A DNA stretch of 58,269 bases. Source: Hallella mizrahii (GTDB lineage Bacteria > Bacteroidota > Bacteroidia > Bacteroidales > Bacteroidaceae). The notes beneath the pieces are model-generated. The model worked only from the letters and a program-made list of their open reading frames with translations. It ran no database searches and was not told where the DNA came from. Of this stretch, positions 26,984 through 36,478 are shown in pieces; the stretch's first letter is position 1, and each line of letters opens with the position of its first letter. A program made the translations under genes and the position numbers. The stretch covers positions 37,181-95,449 of the forward strand of contig NZ_VUNG01000009.1 of assembly GCF_009695775.1 (NCBI RefSeq), in the 5' to 3' direction.

Positions 26984-29332
26984 ATGCACCGACTCATCAC
27001 CACCCTTGCCCTGGCCGCCCTGACGACTGCCGCTCACGCGCAGCAGCCGCCCATGCGCCTGTGGTACGACCAACCAGCCCGCCTCTTCGAGCAGTCACTG
27101 CCCATCGGCAACGGCAAGCTCGGAGCACTCGTCTACGGAGCGCCTGACTGCGACATCATCCACCTCAACGACATCACCTTCTGGACCGGGAAACCCGTAG
27201 ACCTCAGCGTCGACAGCACGGCTCACCAGTGGATTCCGGCAATCCGCGAGGCGCTCTTCAACGAGGACTACCCCCTCGCCGACTCGCTCCAGCACCATGT
27301 CCAGGGTCACAACTCTCAATTCTACGAGCCGTTGGGCACCCTGCGCATCTATGATCTCAACGAGGGGCCGACGACGGACTACCGCCGAGAGCTCGACCTC
27401 GACAGCGCGCTGTGCCGCGACCGCTACACACGTGGCGGCGTCACCTACCGTCGAGAATACTTCGCCTCGCATCCCGACAAGGTCATTGCTGTGCGCATCA
27501 AGAGTTCCACACCAAAAGCCATCAACGTCAGACTCGCCATCGGCTCGCTCGTTCCCCACGGCACAAAGGCCGCCAACAAGCAGTTGACGATGACGGGCAA
27601 CGCCGTCGGCGACCCCAACGAGAGCATCCATTTCTGCACCGTACTGCGCGCCGCCTCGCCCGACGGCACCATTGAGCACGACGACAGCACGCTCTTTGTC
27701 CGGCAGGCCAGCGAGCTGACGCTATATCTTGTCAACGAGACGAGCTTCAACGGCTACGACCGCCATCCCGTCAAGCAGGGCGCACCCTATCTCGCCAACG
27801 CCATGGACGACGCCTGGCATCTGGTCAACTACACCTACGACAGCCTGCGCACGCGCCATCTCGCTGACTACCAGCCGATCTATCAACGGTTGAGACTCAG
27901 CCTCAACGGCGCGCAGCCCAACACCGCCGAGCCCACCGACAGCATGATACGGACCTACGGACAAAGCAGTGCACGGGACAAATACCTCGAGACGCTCTAT
28001 TTCCAGTACGGCCGCTACATGCTCATCTCCTGCTCACGCACCCCCGGAGCTCCCGCCGAACTGCAAGGACTGTGGAACGACAAACTCTGGGCACCCTGGC
28101 GAGGCAACTACACGATCAACATCAATCTGGAGGAGAACTACTGGCCCTGCGACGTCGCCGCCATGCCGGAGATGTTTGAACCGCTGGCCACCTTCTGCGA
28201 GAACCTCGCCAAGACCGGTCACCGCAACGCATGGAACTACTACGGCATACGCGAGGGATGGAGCTGCGGACACAACAGCGACATCTGGGCGATGACCAAT
28301 CCCGTAGGCGAAAAAAACGAGAGTCCCACGTGGAGCAACTGGAACATGGGCGGCGCCTGGCTCATGCAGAACGTCTACGACCACTATCTCTACACCCTGG
28401 ACGAGCACTATCTCCGCCAGACCGCCTATCCGCTCATGCGCGGCGCAAGCCGTTTCATGCTTCAATGGCTCATCACCAACCCGAAGAATCCCCAAGAACT
28501 CATCACCGCGCCGAGTACGTCGCCCGAAGCTTTCTACATCAACGCCAAAGGATATAAGGGCGCAACCATGTACGGCGGTACGGCCGACTTGGCCATCATC
28601 CGCGAACTGTTCACCAACACCTTGCAGGCTGCCCGCACGCTTGGCACCGACAAGAGCCTGCGCGACTCGCTGCAAAATGCCCTCGACCGACTCCATCCCT
28701 ACGTTGTCGGACAGCGCGGCGACCTCAACGAGTGGTACTACGACTGGGACGACGAGGACTTCCATCACCGTCATCAGAGCCATCTCATCGGTCTCTATCC
28801 CGGACATCAGATCACGGTCAGCGGCACACCCCGACTTGCCGAGGCCGCCGCGGCGACACTGCGACAAAAAGGAGAACAGACCACGGGATGGAGCACAGGA
28901 TGGCGCATCAACCTCTGGGCACGTCTCCACAACGGCACAATGGCCTATCACATCTATCAGAAACTTCTCGCTTATGTCGATCCCGAGCACACGCGGTCGC
29001 AGCACGGAGGCACATTTCCCAACCTCTTCGACGCCCACCCTCCCTTCCAGATCGACGGCAACTTCGGCGGCGTGGCCGGTGTTTGCGAGATGCTCATGCA
29101 AAGCCACGACGACACGATAGAGCTTTTGCCGGCACTGCCACAGCAGTGGGCCGACGGATCCATCAACGGACTGAAGGCGCGCGGCGGTTATACGGTCTCG
29201 ATGGCATGGAAGAATGGACGCATCACACGATGCGAACTCACCGGCGTGCGCACCGGTAAGGTGACGCTCGTCTACAACGGTATGAAAAAGACGATCAAAG
29301 TGAAAAAGAACAAGAAAACGATTATAGAATGA
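26984..29332 (+). CDS. GH95 glycoside hydrolase (alpha-L-fucosidase or alpha-L-galactosidase)
   Basis: From the ATG at 26984 (signal peptide MHRLITTLALAALTTAAHA) the protein has 782 residues. The GH95 layout is clear: N-terminal sandwich starting WYDQPARLFEQSLPIGNGKLGALVYG, then the (alpha/alpha)6 barrel with HRHQSHLIGLYPGHQI and DAHPPFQIDGNFGG. The four active-site residues known from the Bifidobacterium AfcA enzyme appear to be N379, N381, E515 and D691. GH95 enzymes act by inversion on terminal alpha-1,2-fucose, or on alpha-L-galactose of complex xylans, and the sequence alone does not decide between them. Its stop overlaps the start of the next gene (ATGA). Confidence 0.9.
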   Translation: MHRLITTLALAALTTAAHAQQPPMRLWYDQPARLFEQSLPIGNGKLGALVYGAPDCDIIHLNDITFWTGKPVDLSVDSTAHQWIPAIREALFNEDYPLADSLQHHVQGHNSQFYEPLGTLRIYDLNEGPTTDYRRELDLDSALCRDRYTRGGVTYRREYFASHPDKVIAVRIKSSTPKAINVRLAIGSLVPHGTKAANKQLTMTGNAVGDPNESIHFCTVLRAASPDGTIEHDDSTLFVRQASELTLYLVNETSFNGYDRHPVKQGAPYLANAMDDAWHLVNYTYDSLRTRHLADYQPIYQRLRLSLNGAQPNTAEPTDSMIRTYGQSSARDKYLETLYFQYGRYMLISCSRTPGAPAELQGLWNDKLWAPWRGNYTININLEENYWPCDVAAMPEMFEPLATFCENLAKTGHRNAWNYYGIREGWSCGHNSDIWAMTNPVGEKNESPTWSNWNMGGAWLMQNVYDHYLYTLDEHYLRQTAYPLMRGASRFMLQWLITNPKNPQELITAPSTSPEAFYINAKGYKGATMYGGTADLAIIRELFTNTLQAARTLGTDKSLRDSLQNALDRLHPYVVGQRGDLNEWYYDWDDEDFHHRHQSHLIGLYPGHQITVSGTPRLAEAAAATLRQKGEQTTGWSTGWRINLWARLHNGTMAYHIYQKLLAYVDPEHTRSQHGGTFPNLFDAHPPFQIDGNFGGVAGVCEMLMQSHDDTIELLPALPQQWADGSINGLKARGGYTVSMAWKNGRITRCELTGVRTGKVTLVYNGMKKTIKVKKNKKTIIE

Positions 29333-30282
29333 GAGGCTGGCTGTTGACATTCGTTTTGTGGACAACGGTGCTGTGGGTCAATGCCCGGCAATTCAACACC
29401 CACTGGGTGGCTGCTCCCGACACCGACAGCCTGGCCCACGTATGGTTTCGCACCACGCTGCTCTCCAGCGCACGTCACCACGAGGCCCATCTCACCATTG
29501 CGACGACAGGTCTCGTCAAGGTGTATGTCAACGAAGCCAAGGTTGGCACCGCGCTCTTCTACCCGTCACGACCACAGGGCGACACGACGACCATTGCGCT
29601 GACGCTCGACGTGACACCCTATCTGCGTCCTGACAGCAACGTGGTGGCTGTGCTCTACAGCCCTGGTTTCCCTCACGCCACGCGGCGGCAGGTGTCGGCA
29701 GTCTTCTACGGCATCGACAGCAAGGGGCAACGCTTCGCCTACTTCAGCGACAATTCGTGGATTTGTCGTCATGCGGCCTCAGGACTCACAGCCGACGGAC
29801 ACGAGTGGGTCGACGGACGCTGGGCCGACACGCCCTGGACGGCAAGCGACTTCGACGCGGCACTGTGGCGCCATGCTGTGGAGACGACGGACGACGAAAA
29901 CGCCACCGCACCCTTTGCACAACAGCAAACCGCACCCTGCAAGACCTACACTGCCTGCCTCCCTGCCGAGAAAATCGTCAGAAGCCGGGGATATAACTAT
30001 TTCGACGCCAACGGCAACGAGGTGTCCTACGACTATGGCCGCGGATTCCGTGGCCTCGTCCGCCTCAACCTCCGCGAGGCACGATGGGGCGAGCAGATCG
30101 AGACCGCCGGACTGCGATACACCTGCAACGGACAGATGGACGAACAGGCCAGCCCTGTCTTTGCCATCGGATACCAGCGCAGAGTCACGGTGACGGGCGA
30201 CCGATATTTCCGACGCGACCAGATCACGGAAGCAGAAGCCGTGGATGTCGCACCGATATTCATTGACAACACTTTCCAATAA
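29329..30282 (+). CDS. Secreted beta-sandwich protein resembling the N-terminal domains of GH78 rhamnosidases, no catalytic barrel
   Basis: The 317-residue protein has a signal peptide (MRGWLLTFVLWTTVLWVNA). A jelly-roll region follows that resembles the N-terminal carbohydrate-binding part of alpha-L-rhamnosidases: AHVWFRTTLL, TGLVKVYVNEAKVG, LDVTPYLRPDSNVVAVL. Next comes SYDYGRGFRGLVRLNLREARWGE, like the second sandwich. It ends where the (alpha/alpha)6 catalytic barrel would be expected to begin, so it lacks the known catalytic residues. It overlaps GH95 by 4 nt and is followed 3 nt later by an araC-type gene. A role as a sugar-binding accessory protein is inference; decay of a larger GH78 gene is the alternative. 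Confidence 0.7.
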   Translation: MRGWLLTFVLWTTVLWVNARQFNTHWVAAPDTDSLAHVWFRTTLLSSARHHEAHLTIATTGLVKVYVNEAKVGTALFYPSRPQGDTTTIALTLDVTPYLRPDSNVVAVLYSPGFPHATRRQVSAVFYGIDSKGQRFAYFSDNSWICRHAASGLTADGHEWVDGRWADTPWTASDFDAALWRHAVETTDDENATAPFAQQQTAPCKTYTACLPAEKIVRSRGYNYFDANGNEVSYDYGRGFRGLVRLNLREARWGEQIETAGLRYTCNGQMDEQASPVFAIGYQRRVTVTGDRYFRRDQITEAEAVDVAPIFIDNTFQ

Positions 30283-30285
30283 GAT

Positions 30286-31167
30286 ATGAACACGAGTCTC
30301 AACAGTATTTCCATCAACGACGTCAAACTCATCCAAGGAGGCAGCTACATCGACGACGACCTGGTTCTCACAGAAAACATGAACAACCTGCCCGTCTTTC
30401 AGGAGCCCCGCCGCATGGATTTCATCCTGCTGGCGCTCTGCACACAAGGAGAGGGTGAGTACAGCGTTGACACCATCCACCATAAGGTGAGAGCCGGCGA
30501 CATCATCATCATCAGCAACGGAGCCATTCTTGACTACTACAAGTTCAGTCCGGACCACAAAGAAGTGGTCATCATCATTTCCAGCCAATACTTCCACGAA
30601 GTCCTTGCCGGCGTGCACGACCTCTCGACGATGTATATCTTCTCGCGTATGCATCCTGTTTATCATCTCGACCCACAAAAGCAGCAGGACATCGTCGACT
30701 TCTTCTCGTTTATTAAGACAAAAGTCGGCGACACCAATCACCACTTCCGCCGAGAGACGGTGCAGAGCCTCCTCAAGGCTCTCATCTACGACGCAGGCAA
30801 CACCATCTGGCAGTCGCAGCAACTCATGCAGACCCGTCGGGCACGCGCTGAGGACATCTTCGTGAAGTTCATCCAACTCGTCGAACAGAACTTCCGACAG
30901 GAGCGACGCGTGGGATGGTACGCCTTGCAGCTAAGCATCACACCGAAATATCTCTCCGAGATCATCAAGCAAGTCAGCCACCAGACACCCAATGAGTGGA
31001 TCGATACCTACGTGACGCTTGAGCTCCGCAACTTGCTGAAAAACACGTCAAAGTCGATCAAGGAGATCACAGAGGACCTCCGCTTCGCCAACCAAAGCTT
31101 CCTTGGAAAATACTTCAAGGAGCATGTCGGCATGTCACCATCGGAATACAGGAAAAGCAGCAACTGA
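30286..31167 (+). CDS. AraC family transcriptional regulator
   Basis: The 293-residue protein has an N-terminal cupin-like sensory domain (YSVDTIHHKVRAGDIIIISNG, about residues 60-80). It ends in two helix-turn-helix units typical of AraC (LQLSITPKYLSEIIKQVSHQTPNEWI, then IKEITEDLRFANQSFLGKYFKEHVGMSPSEYRK). It has no signal peptide or sensor kinase region. It follows the GH78-like gene by 3 bp in the same operon as GH95, so it may control that operon in response to a released sugar; this is inference. Confidence 0.92.
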   Translation: MNTSLNSISINDVKLIQGGSYIDDDLVLTENMNNLPVFQEPRRMDFILLALCTQGEGEYSVDTIHHKVRAGDIIIISNGAILDYYKFSPDHKEVVIIISSQYFHEVLAGVHDLSTMYIFSRMHPVYHLDPQKQQDIVDFFSFIKTKVGDTNHHFRRETVQSLLKALIYDAGNTIWQSQQLMQTRRARAEDIFVKFIQLVEQNFRQERRVGWYALQLSITPKYLSEIIKQVSHQTPNEWIDTYVTLELRNLLKNTSKSIKEITEDLRFANQSFLGKYFKEHVGMSPSEYRKSSN

Positions 31168-31218
31168 GGGAAACGATAGAAGAAGTCCCATCTGTAGACA
31201 AAAGCCGTCCAAAACTAA

Positions 31219-31253
31219 CAAAGCTGAGCAAGCAGTGCGCTTGCTCAGCTTTG
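31219..31253. terminator. Bidirectional hairpin between araC-type gene and PIN gene
   Basis: CAAAGCTGAGCAAGC pairs perfectly with GCTTGCTCAGCTTTG (15 bp, 5-nt loop). It lies between two convergent genes. There is no long T run, so termination strength is uncertain. Confidence 0.75.
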
Positions 31254-31273
31254 TCGTACAATATATCACGTTT

Positions 31274-31699
31274 CTATCGTTTGTTGAAGACAAAATCAAG
31301 ACCGTATTTCACATATTTATCAAACTTACGATCAGAACTTATCAATGTTATCTTGTCAGTTATAGCTTGAGCTATGATAAGGCGGTCGTTAGGGTCTCTA
31401 TGATCTTCCATTAAAGGAAGAGTTGAAAGTTTTTGTAAATGCTTCACAGATACAGGTACAATATCAATTCCCATATCCTGAAGCCACTCTGAAAAGTTAT
31501 TGATATCAACATCCTTGCCATTACGTTTCAATGGCACCTTACCTATTTGATACAAATGAATAAGTTCATGGACGCATACCGTACTCGTCCTAAAGGCGTT
31601 TTCATAATCCATCAAAATAGCAACAACATCCCTGCTTAACTCGTCTGGCTCACGGTTAAGCATATATATAAGGATGTTGGTATCAAGGTAATATCTCAT
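31274..31699 (-). CDS. PIN-domain ribonuclease toxin (VapC-like)
   Basis: The 141-residue protein has the PIN acidic residues: D6 in YLDTNIL, E45 in CVHELIHLY, D102 and D105 in HRDPNDRLI, and D123 in SSDRKFD. PIN toxins cleave RNA, often tRNA or rRNA, using magnesium. The start codon overlaps the stop of a 46-codon upstream frame (ATGA), the classical order antitoxin then toxin. The cassette is more AT-rich than its surroundings, suggesting acquisition by transfer. The toxin role is inferred from family and arrangement. Confidence 0.85.
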   Translation of the reverse strand: MRYYLDTNILIYMLNREPDELSRDVVAILMDYENAFRTSTVCVHELIHLYQIGKVPLKRNGKDVDINNFSEWLQDMGIDIVPVSVKHLQKLSTLPLMEDHRDPNDRLIIAQAITDKITLISSDRKFDKYVKYGLDFVFNKR

Positions 31700-31836
31700 T
31701 TCAACACAGCTCTCATGTCTTTGATTTCGACATAGAGTTTATCCTTATCGTCTGAGAAAAACCATTCACCATATTTGCTGAGCTTCTTTGGCAGCAATGC
31801 CCTCAACTCTCTCTTGGATATTTTTCTTGTAGCCAT
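31696..31836 (-). CDS. Small partner of the PIN toxin, putative antitoxin (46 residues)
   Basis: The minus strand carries an ATG at 31836 and a 46-codon frame beginning MATRKISKRELRALLPKK and ending MRAVLK, with its TGA overlapping the toxin ATG. The N-terminal part is basic with a short helix; the C-terminal part (YGEWFFSDDKDKLYVEIKDM) is mixed and could bind the toxin. I do not recognise the family; it is not an obvious VapB, and DUF2281-type partners are longer. A consensus promoter lies 25 bp upstream. Coding status is supported by the promoter, the overlap and the position. Confidence 0.72.
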   Translation of the reverse strand: MATRKISKRELRALLPKKLSKYGEWFFSDDKDKLYVEIKDMRAVLK

Positions 31837-31861
31837 AATATAGTAACATTCTATTTATCTG

Positions 31862-31893
31862 CAAATTTAAGTATTTGTTTTTAGAATCACAAA
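31862..31893 (-). promoter_or_regulatory. Promoter of the PIN cassette
   Basis: On the minus strand TTTG (31893-31890), a 20-bp spacer and TAAATTTG (31869-31862) match the Bacteroidetes consensus exactly, 25 bp before the antitoxin start. Confidence 0.8.
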
Positions 31894-32032
31894 CTTTCAG
31901 TGCTCTTTTTCTGAAGATATTCCCAAAAGCGATATTAGCTTAGAAGAAAATAAATAAGTTATAGAGAACAAGGGCACTAAGCTGCAGACCTGTCACATCG
32001 CGACTGCTGCTTTTCTTTTTCTGCCTTTAGAT

Positions 32033-32063
32033 TTTGTCATTCGCTGAAAAGGTAGTAACTTTG
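32033..32063 (+). promoter_or_regulatory. gpmI promoter
   Basis: TTTG (32033-32036), a 19-bp spacer and TAACTTTG (32056-32063) match the Bacteroidetes consensus; the gpmI ATG follows 42 bp later. Confidence 0.82.
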
Positions 32064-32105
32064 CAGTGATACAGAATATCAACAACATAACATACATTTA
32101 ACACT

Positions 32106-33629
32106 ATGGCAAAGAAAGCTTTATTGATGATTCTCGATGGATGGGGAATCGGACAGCATGGCAAAGGTGACGTGATCTACAACACACCGACACCTTATCT
32201 CGATTATCTCAACGCTACATGCGCTCACTCTCAGCTCATGGCCTGCGGCGAGGACGTCGGTCTGCCAAAAGGACAGATGGGCAACTCCGAGGTAGGACAC
32301 TTGAACATCGGTGCAGGACGTATCGTCTATCAGGACCTGGTGAAGATCAACAAGGCCTGCGAGACTGGCGACATCCTGAAGAACAAGGAGATCGTCAACG
32401 CTTATAGCTACGCTCAGAAGACCGGCAAGAAGCTCCACCTGATGGGACTGACTTCTACCGGTGGCGTGCACTCCAGCCTCAACCACCTCTTCAAGCTCAT
32501 CGAGATCGGAAAAGAATATAACCTCAAAGATGTCTATGTACACTGCTTCATGGACGGTCGTGACACTGACCCGAAGAGCGGCAAGGGATTCATCGCCGAC
32601 ATCGAGAAGGTATGCAACGACAACGGCGCGCACATCGCCAGCATCGTAGGCCGCTTCTACGCTATGGACCGCGACAAGCGCTGGAACCGCGTCAAGGAGG
32701 CTTACGACCTGCTCGTCGAGGGCAAGGGTAAGCAGGCTACTGACTTGGTCAAGGCCATGCAGGAGAGCTACGACGAAGGCGTGACCGACGAGTTCATTAA
32801 GCCGATCAACAACTCCGCCGTCGACGGCACGATTCAGGAAGGCGACGTGATCATCTTCATCAACTTCCGCAACGACCGTGCACGCGAGCTCACTCAGGTG
32901 CTCACTCAGGAGGATATGCCGGCAGAGGGCATGCACACGATCAAGGATCTGCAGTACTACTGCATGACTCCGTACGATGCCAACTTCAAGGGCGTACACA
33001 TTCTCTTCCCAAAAGAGAACGTTCAGGACACCCTCGGCGAATATCTCTCTAAGAAAGGTCTGCGCCAGCTCCACACAGCAGAGACTGAGAAGTACGCTCA
33101 CGTGACGTTCTTCTTCAATGGCGGCCGCGAGGCTCCTTACGAGGGTGAGGACCGTATCCTCGTACACTCGCCTAAGGTGGCTACCTACGACCTGCAGCCG
33201 GAGATGAGCGCATACGAGGTGAAGGACAAACTCGTCGGCGCCATCAACACACAGCAGTACGACTTCATCGTGGTCAACTTCGCCAATGGCGATATGGTCG
33301 GCCACACGGGTGTCTACAATGCCATCGCCAAGGCCGTTTGGGCTGTTGACCACTGCGTACACGACGTCATCGAGGCTGCCAAGGCCAATGACTACGAGGC
33401 TATCATCATTGCTGACCACGGCAATGCTGACAACGCCATCAACCCCGACGGCACGCCTAACACCGCTCACTCGCTCAACCCCGTTCCGTTTATCTATGTG
33501 ACGAACAACAACAGCGCCACAGTAAAGGACGGACGTCTGGCCGACGTGGCTCCTTCCATCCTGCATATCATGGGTCTGGAGCAGCCTGCTGACATGACCG
33601 GCGAGAACCTCATCAGCGACAATAAATAA
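32106..33629 (+). CDS. gpmI: 2,3-bisphosphoglycerate-independent phosphoglycerate mutase
   Basis: GpmI interconverts 3- and 2-phosphoglycerate in glycolysis and gluconeogenesis using two manganese ions. The alkaline-phosphatase-superfamily metal motif LMILDGWG (residues 7-14), the phosphoserine site QMGNSEVGH (S61), GRDTDPKSG and the late metal motifs [12 protein letters not shown] and ADHGNAD are all present. Length 507 residues is typical. It is a single-gene transcript with its own consensus promoter and a strong terminator. Confidence 0.97.
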   Translation: MAKKALLMILDGWGIGQHGKGDVIYNTPTPYLDYLNATCAHSQLMACGEDVGLPKGQMGNSEVGHLNIGAGRIVYQDLVKINKACETGDILKNKEIVNAYSYAQKTGKKLHLMGLTSTGGVHSSLNHLFKLIEIGKEYNLKDVYVHCFMDGRDTDPKSGKGFIADIEKVCNDNGAHIASIVGRFYAMDRDKRWNRVKEAYDLLVEGKGKQATDLVKAMQESYDEGVTDEFIKPINNSAVDGTIQEGDVIIFINFRNDRARELTQVLTQEDMPAEGMHTIKDLQYYCMTPYDANFKGVHILFPKENVQDTLGEYLSKKGLRQLHTAETEKYAHVTFFFNGGREAPYEGEDRILVHSPKVATYDLQPEMSAYEVKDKLVGAINTQQYDFIVVNFANGDMVGHTGVYNAIAKAVWAVDHCVHDVIEAAKANDYEAIIIADHGNADNAINPDGTPNTAHSLNPVPFIYVTNNNSATVKDGRLADVAPSILHIMGLEQPADMTGENLISDNK

Positions 33630-33643
33630 TCAACATACTTAAT

Positions 33644-33683
33644 AGCCCCATCTCCGGCTCTTGACCGGAGGTGGGGCTTTTTT
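33644..33683 (+). terminator. gpmI terminator
   Basis: AGCCCCATCTCCGG and CCGGAGGTGGGGCT form a 14-bp stem (one G-U pair) with a 7-nt loop, followed by a run of about six T. It ends 4 bp before the ung start codon. Confidence 0.93.
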
Positions 33684-33687
33684 CATT

Positions 33688-34353
33688 ATGAACGTACAAA
33701 TAGAACCTTCCTGGAAACAATACTTGGGCACGGAGTTTGACAAGCCGTACTTTGCCAGTCTCACCCAGCAGGTGAAAGAGGAATACAAGACACAACAGTG
33801 TTTTCCGCCGGGCCATCTGATCTTCAACGCTTTCAATCTCTGTCCCTTCGACAAGGTGAAGGTGGTGATCATCGGGCAGGATCCTTATCACGAGCAGGGA
33901 CAGGCCATGGGGCTGAGCTTCTCGGTGCCTGAGGGCATTGTCATGCCGCCTTCGCTTGTCAACATCTTCAAGGAGATACAAGCCGACCTCGGCAAGCCGA
34001 TGCCGACAAGTGGCGATCTCACCCGTTGGGCACGTCAGGGTGTACTGCTCCTCAACGCCACGCTCACCGTCAGGGCACATCTGGCCAACAGCCATCAGCG
34101 TCTGGGATGGTCGTTCTTTACCGACGCGGCCATCAAAGCGCTCAGCGACCACCGACAGGGCATCGTGTACATGCTTTGGGGCGGATACGCGCGCAGCAAG
34201 CGCTATCTCATCAATGAGCAGCAGAACCTCGTGCTGGAGTCGGCTCACCCCTCACCGCTCTCCGCCAACCGAGGCGGATGGTTCGGCCTGCACCAGTTCT
34301 CACGCTGCAACGAATATCTCACAGCTCACGGCCAACAAGCCATCGATTGGTAG
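33688..34353 (+). CDS. ung: Uracil-DNA glycosylase
   Basis: Ung removes uracil from DNA in base excision repair. The catalytic loop GQDPYH contains D65, and the late motif HPSPLS holds the catalytic histidine (H187). The protein is 221 residues from the ATG at 33688. A longer frame from 33661 would begin inside the gpmI terminator and is not credible. The promoter must lie within or upstream of the terminator, or transcription comes by readthrough; I do not see a TAnnTTTG box. Confidence 0.96.
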   Translation: MNVQIEPSWKQYLGTEFDKPYFASLTQQVKEEYKTQQCFPPGHLIFNAFNLCPFDKVKVVIIGQDPYHEQGQAMGLSFSVPEGIVMPPSLVNIFKEIQADLGKPMPTSGDLTRWARQGVLLLNATLTVRAHLANSHQRLGWSFFTDAAIKALSDHRQGIVYMLWGGYARSKRYLINEQQNLVLESAHPSPLSANRGGWFGLHQFSRCNEYLTAHGQQAIDW

Positions 34354-34384
34354 AAAGAACAAGCTATAGAGGGTCTGATTAATT

Positions 34385-35023
34385 ATGGAACTGCATATCG
34401 TAGAAGTGGGAAACGTGCTCGTTTCCCCGGATATTTTCACTGAGAAGTTTTGTTGTGACCTACACGCCTGCAAAGGACAGTGCTGTGTGGAGGGCGACGC
34501 CGGCGCACCGGTAACCCTCGATGAGGTTGGGGAGATGGAAGACGCACTCGACGTGGTGTGGGGCGACCTCAGTGCTTCGGCACAGAGCGTCATCGACAAA
34601 CAAGGTGTCGCCTACACCGACAACGACGGCGACCTGGTGACAAGCATCGTAGGCGGCAAGGACTGCGTGTTTACCTGCTATCGTGATCTCGACTTAGGCG
34701 ACGGCAAGTCCGCCGTGCCCCATTGCTGTCTCTGCGCCTTTGACTGTGCTTATCGTGCGGGAAAGACGAAATGGCGCAAGCCCATCTCATGCGAGCTCTA
34801 CCCTATCCGAGAGAAAAGTTTCAGCAACGGGCTCGTAGGCATCAACTACCATCGTTGGGATGTCTGCAAAGCCGCTGTGCGCAAAGGACAAGAGGAGAAC
34901 ATCCGGGTCTATGAGTTTCTCAAGGAGCCGCTCATCCGCCGATTCGGTAAGGAATGGTACGATGAGCTGTGTCTCGTGGCCAAGGAGCTGCTCGCCGTAG
35001 CAGAGCACAGTCCTTCCAAATAA
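34385..35023 (+). CDS. Cysteine-rich DUF3109-like protein
   Basis: The 212-residue protein has many cysteines in patterned groups: CCDLHACKGQCC near residue 23, DCVFTCY in the middle, then HCCLCAFDCAY and CELYPI. It resembles the DUF3109 family, whose cysteines may bind a metal or iron-sulfur cluster; I know of no established function. It begins 31 bp after ung on the same strand and may be co-transcribed. Confidence 0.78.
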   Translation: MELHIVEVGNVLVSPDIFTEKFCCDLHACKGQCCVEGDAGAPVTLDEVGEMEDALDVVWGDLSASAQSVIDKQGVAYTDNDGDLVTSIVGGKDCVFTCYRDLDLGDGKSAVPHCCLCAFDCAYRAGKTKWRKPISCELYPIREKSFSNGLVGINYHRWDVCKAAVRKGQEENIRVYEFLKEPLIRRFGKEWYDELCLVAKELLAVAEHSPSK

Positions 35024-35063
35024 CTATTGATACATTCTAACTATCCTTTCTGGTATTGCATTT

Positions 35064-35079
35064 CCCTCCCTCGGGAGGG
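35064..35079. repeat. Short hairpin, intergenic repeat-like sequence
   Basis: CCCTCC-CTCG-GGAGGG forms a compact hairpin followed by GTTAGGGTGGGC in the gap between two convergent genes. It may terminate both, although there is no long T run. The sequence looks like a dispersed intergenic repeat, which I could not check. Confidence 0.45.
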
Positions 35080-35091
35080 TTAGGGTGGGCT

Positions 35092-36360
35092 TTATTCTAA
35101 CGTTAACAGCCTCTCCGCCGCATACTTCCCCATCATCTTATATCCTTCGGCATTGGGATGGAGATGATCGGGAAGATACAAGCCCGGACGCAGGGCGTGC
35201 TCGTCAGCAGGGTCACGCATGAGGTTGTCGAAGTCGAGAACGCCGTCGGCCTCATGTTGCAAGCGTATCCAGTTATTGACCAACTTACGGCCGAGCTCAT
35301 GGCTGACAGAATAATAATGAGCACCTTTCATCGGCGTGATCGTACCCAGCCATACCTTCAACCCTGCCTTATGACATTTTTCTATCATCTGTTTATATGC
35401 CTCCACCAGCTCATGAGCAGTGACAATGCCGTCCTTACTGTTGCCTAAGTCGTTGATGCCCTCAAAGAGGATGACATCCGTCACGCCACGCTGCTCCAAA
35501 ATATCACGGTCGAAACGCTGACGAGCAGGCTGTCCGAAGCCCACCGTGAGCACACGGTTGTTGCCAATGCCGAGGTTCAGTACACCATACTGCATGCGTT
35601 TCTTCCCTTCTTTCACCGCTTTCGCTCCTGCCACCTCGTTGAGTTGATAGCTCATCTCGTCGGGCCACCGGTTTTGATGATCGGTCGTGGAACCCTTTCC
35701 GTCGGTGATGCTGTTGCCGAGAATGGCGATAGTGCGCACGTCGCGTGTGTAGACATCAAGGGCTGCAATGTTGAACCATTTCTCATAGCGGAAGGCATGG
35801 GAGAAGTCTGTCGACGGTTTGCTCTCTCCTTTTAATATATAAGAGGTGGTGCGCGAGCCCATGTGTACGGTCGGCACCTTGGGCGCAGTCTGATAGTTGA
35901 CGGTGATGGCAACGAGCTGCAAGGGCTTCAACGCAAAGCGTACGGCATCGGAAAACAAACTCTTGCCGGCCGGGACCGTCACACCACGGTGACCATTGAA
36001 CGAGAGATACACGGCCTTGGCTGAGTCGACACGATGACCACCGAGAGCCGGAGCAATATACACCGAGCGCAGCACAACGGGCGTGGTGGAAAAGATATTG
36101 GAGAGCTGCAAACGAACGACATCTCCGCCTGCCGACACTTTCACGATTTGTCGCACCGAACGGTTGCTCATCTGATTGTTATAGGGCATGAAAGCCTTCA
36201 CTGGCGTCTGCATGGCGGTCGCCCATGTGCCGGTCCAGTGGGGCGTGAGTTCTTTGACCACTCTCACTGCCTGATGGTTGATGCGTTCACTGTCCTCAGC
36301 AGCAGCGCTCAAGCCAAAGCCGAGAAACAAAAGAAAAAGGAATAAAGTCTTGCGTATCAT
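35092..36360 (-). CDS. Secreted SGNH/GDSL-type hydrolase (probable esterase)
   Basis: The 422-residue protein has a signal peptide (about residues 1-21), an N-terminal beta domain opening HWTGTWATAMQTP, and a C-terminal SGNH domain. The blocks are visible: GNSITDG with nucleophile S217, GIGNNR, the block III segment EGINDLGNS, and DHLHPN with D398 and H401. SGNH enzymes of this kind deacetylate glycans or hydrolyse other esters; the substrate cannot be told. It lies downstream of susD but is separated from it by two hairpins, so it is probably a separate unit. Confidence 0.85.
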   Translation of the reverse strand: MIRKTLFLFLLFLGFGLSAAAEDSERINHQAVRVVKELTPHWTGTWATAMQTPVKAFMPYNNQMSNRSVRQIVKVSAGGDVVRLQLSNIFSTTPVVLRSVYIAPALGGHRVDSAKAVYLSFNGHRGVTVPAGKSLFSDAVRFALKPLQLVAITVNYQTAPKVPTVHMGSRTTSYILKGESKPSTDFSHAFRYEKWFNIAALDVYTRDVRTIAILGNSITDGKGSTTDHQNRWPDEMSYQLNEVAGAKAVKEGKKRMQYGVLNLGIGNNRVLTVGFGQPARQRFDRDILEQRGVTDVILFEGINDLGNSKDGIVTAHELVEAYKQMIEKCHKAGLKVWLGTITPMKGAHYYSVSHELGRKLVNNWIRLQHEADGVLDFDNLMRDPADEHALRPGLYLPDHLHPNAEGYKMMGKYAAERLLTLE

Positions 36361-36478
36361 GTTCTTGCCTCTTACCTATACTTCAAACTACAAGGTTACA
36401 TCTCTTTTGTACTACAGAGTTACCTTAATTTTCGCACTACAAAGTTACAACTATTCTCGCACATAGCAAAAAGAAAAA

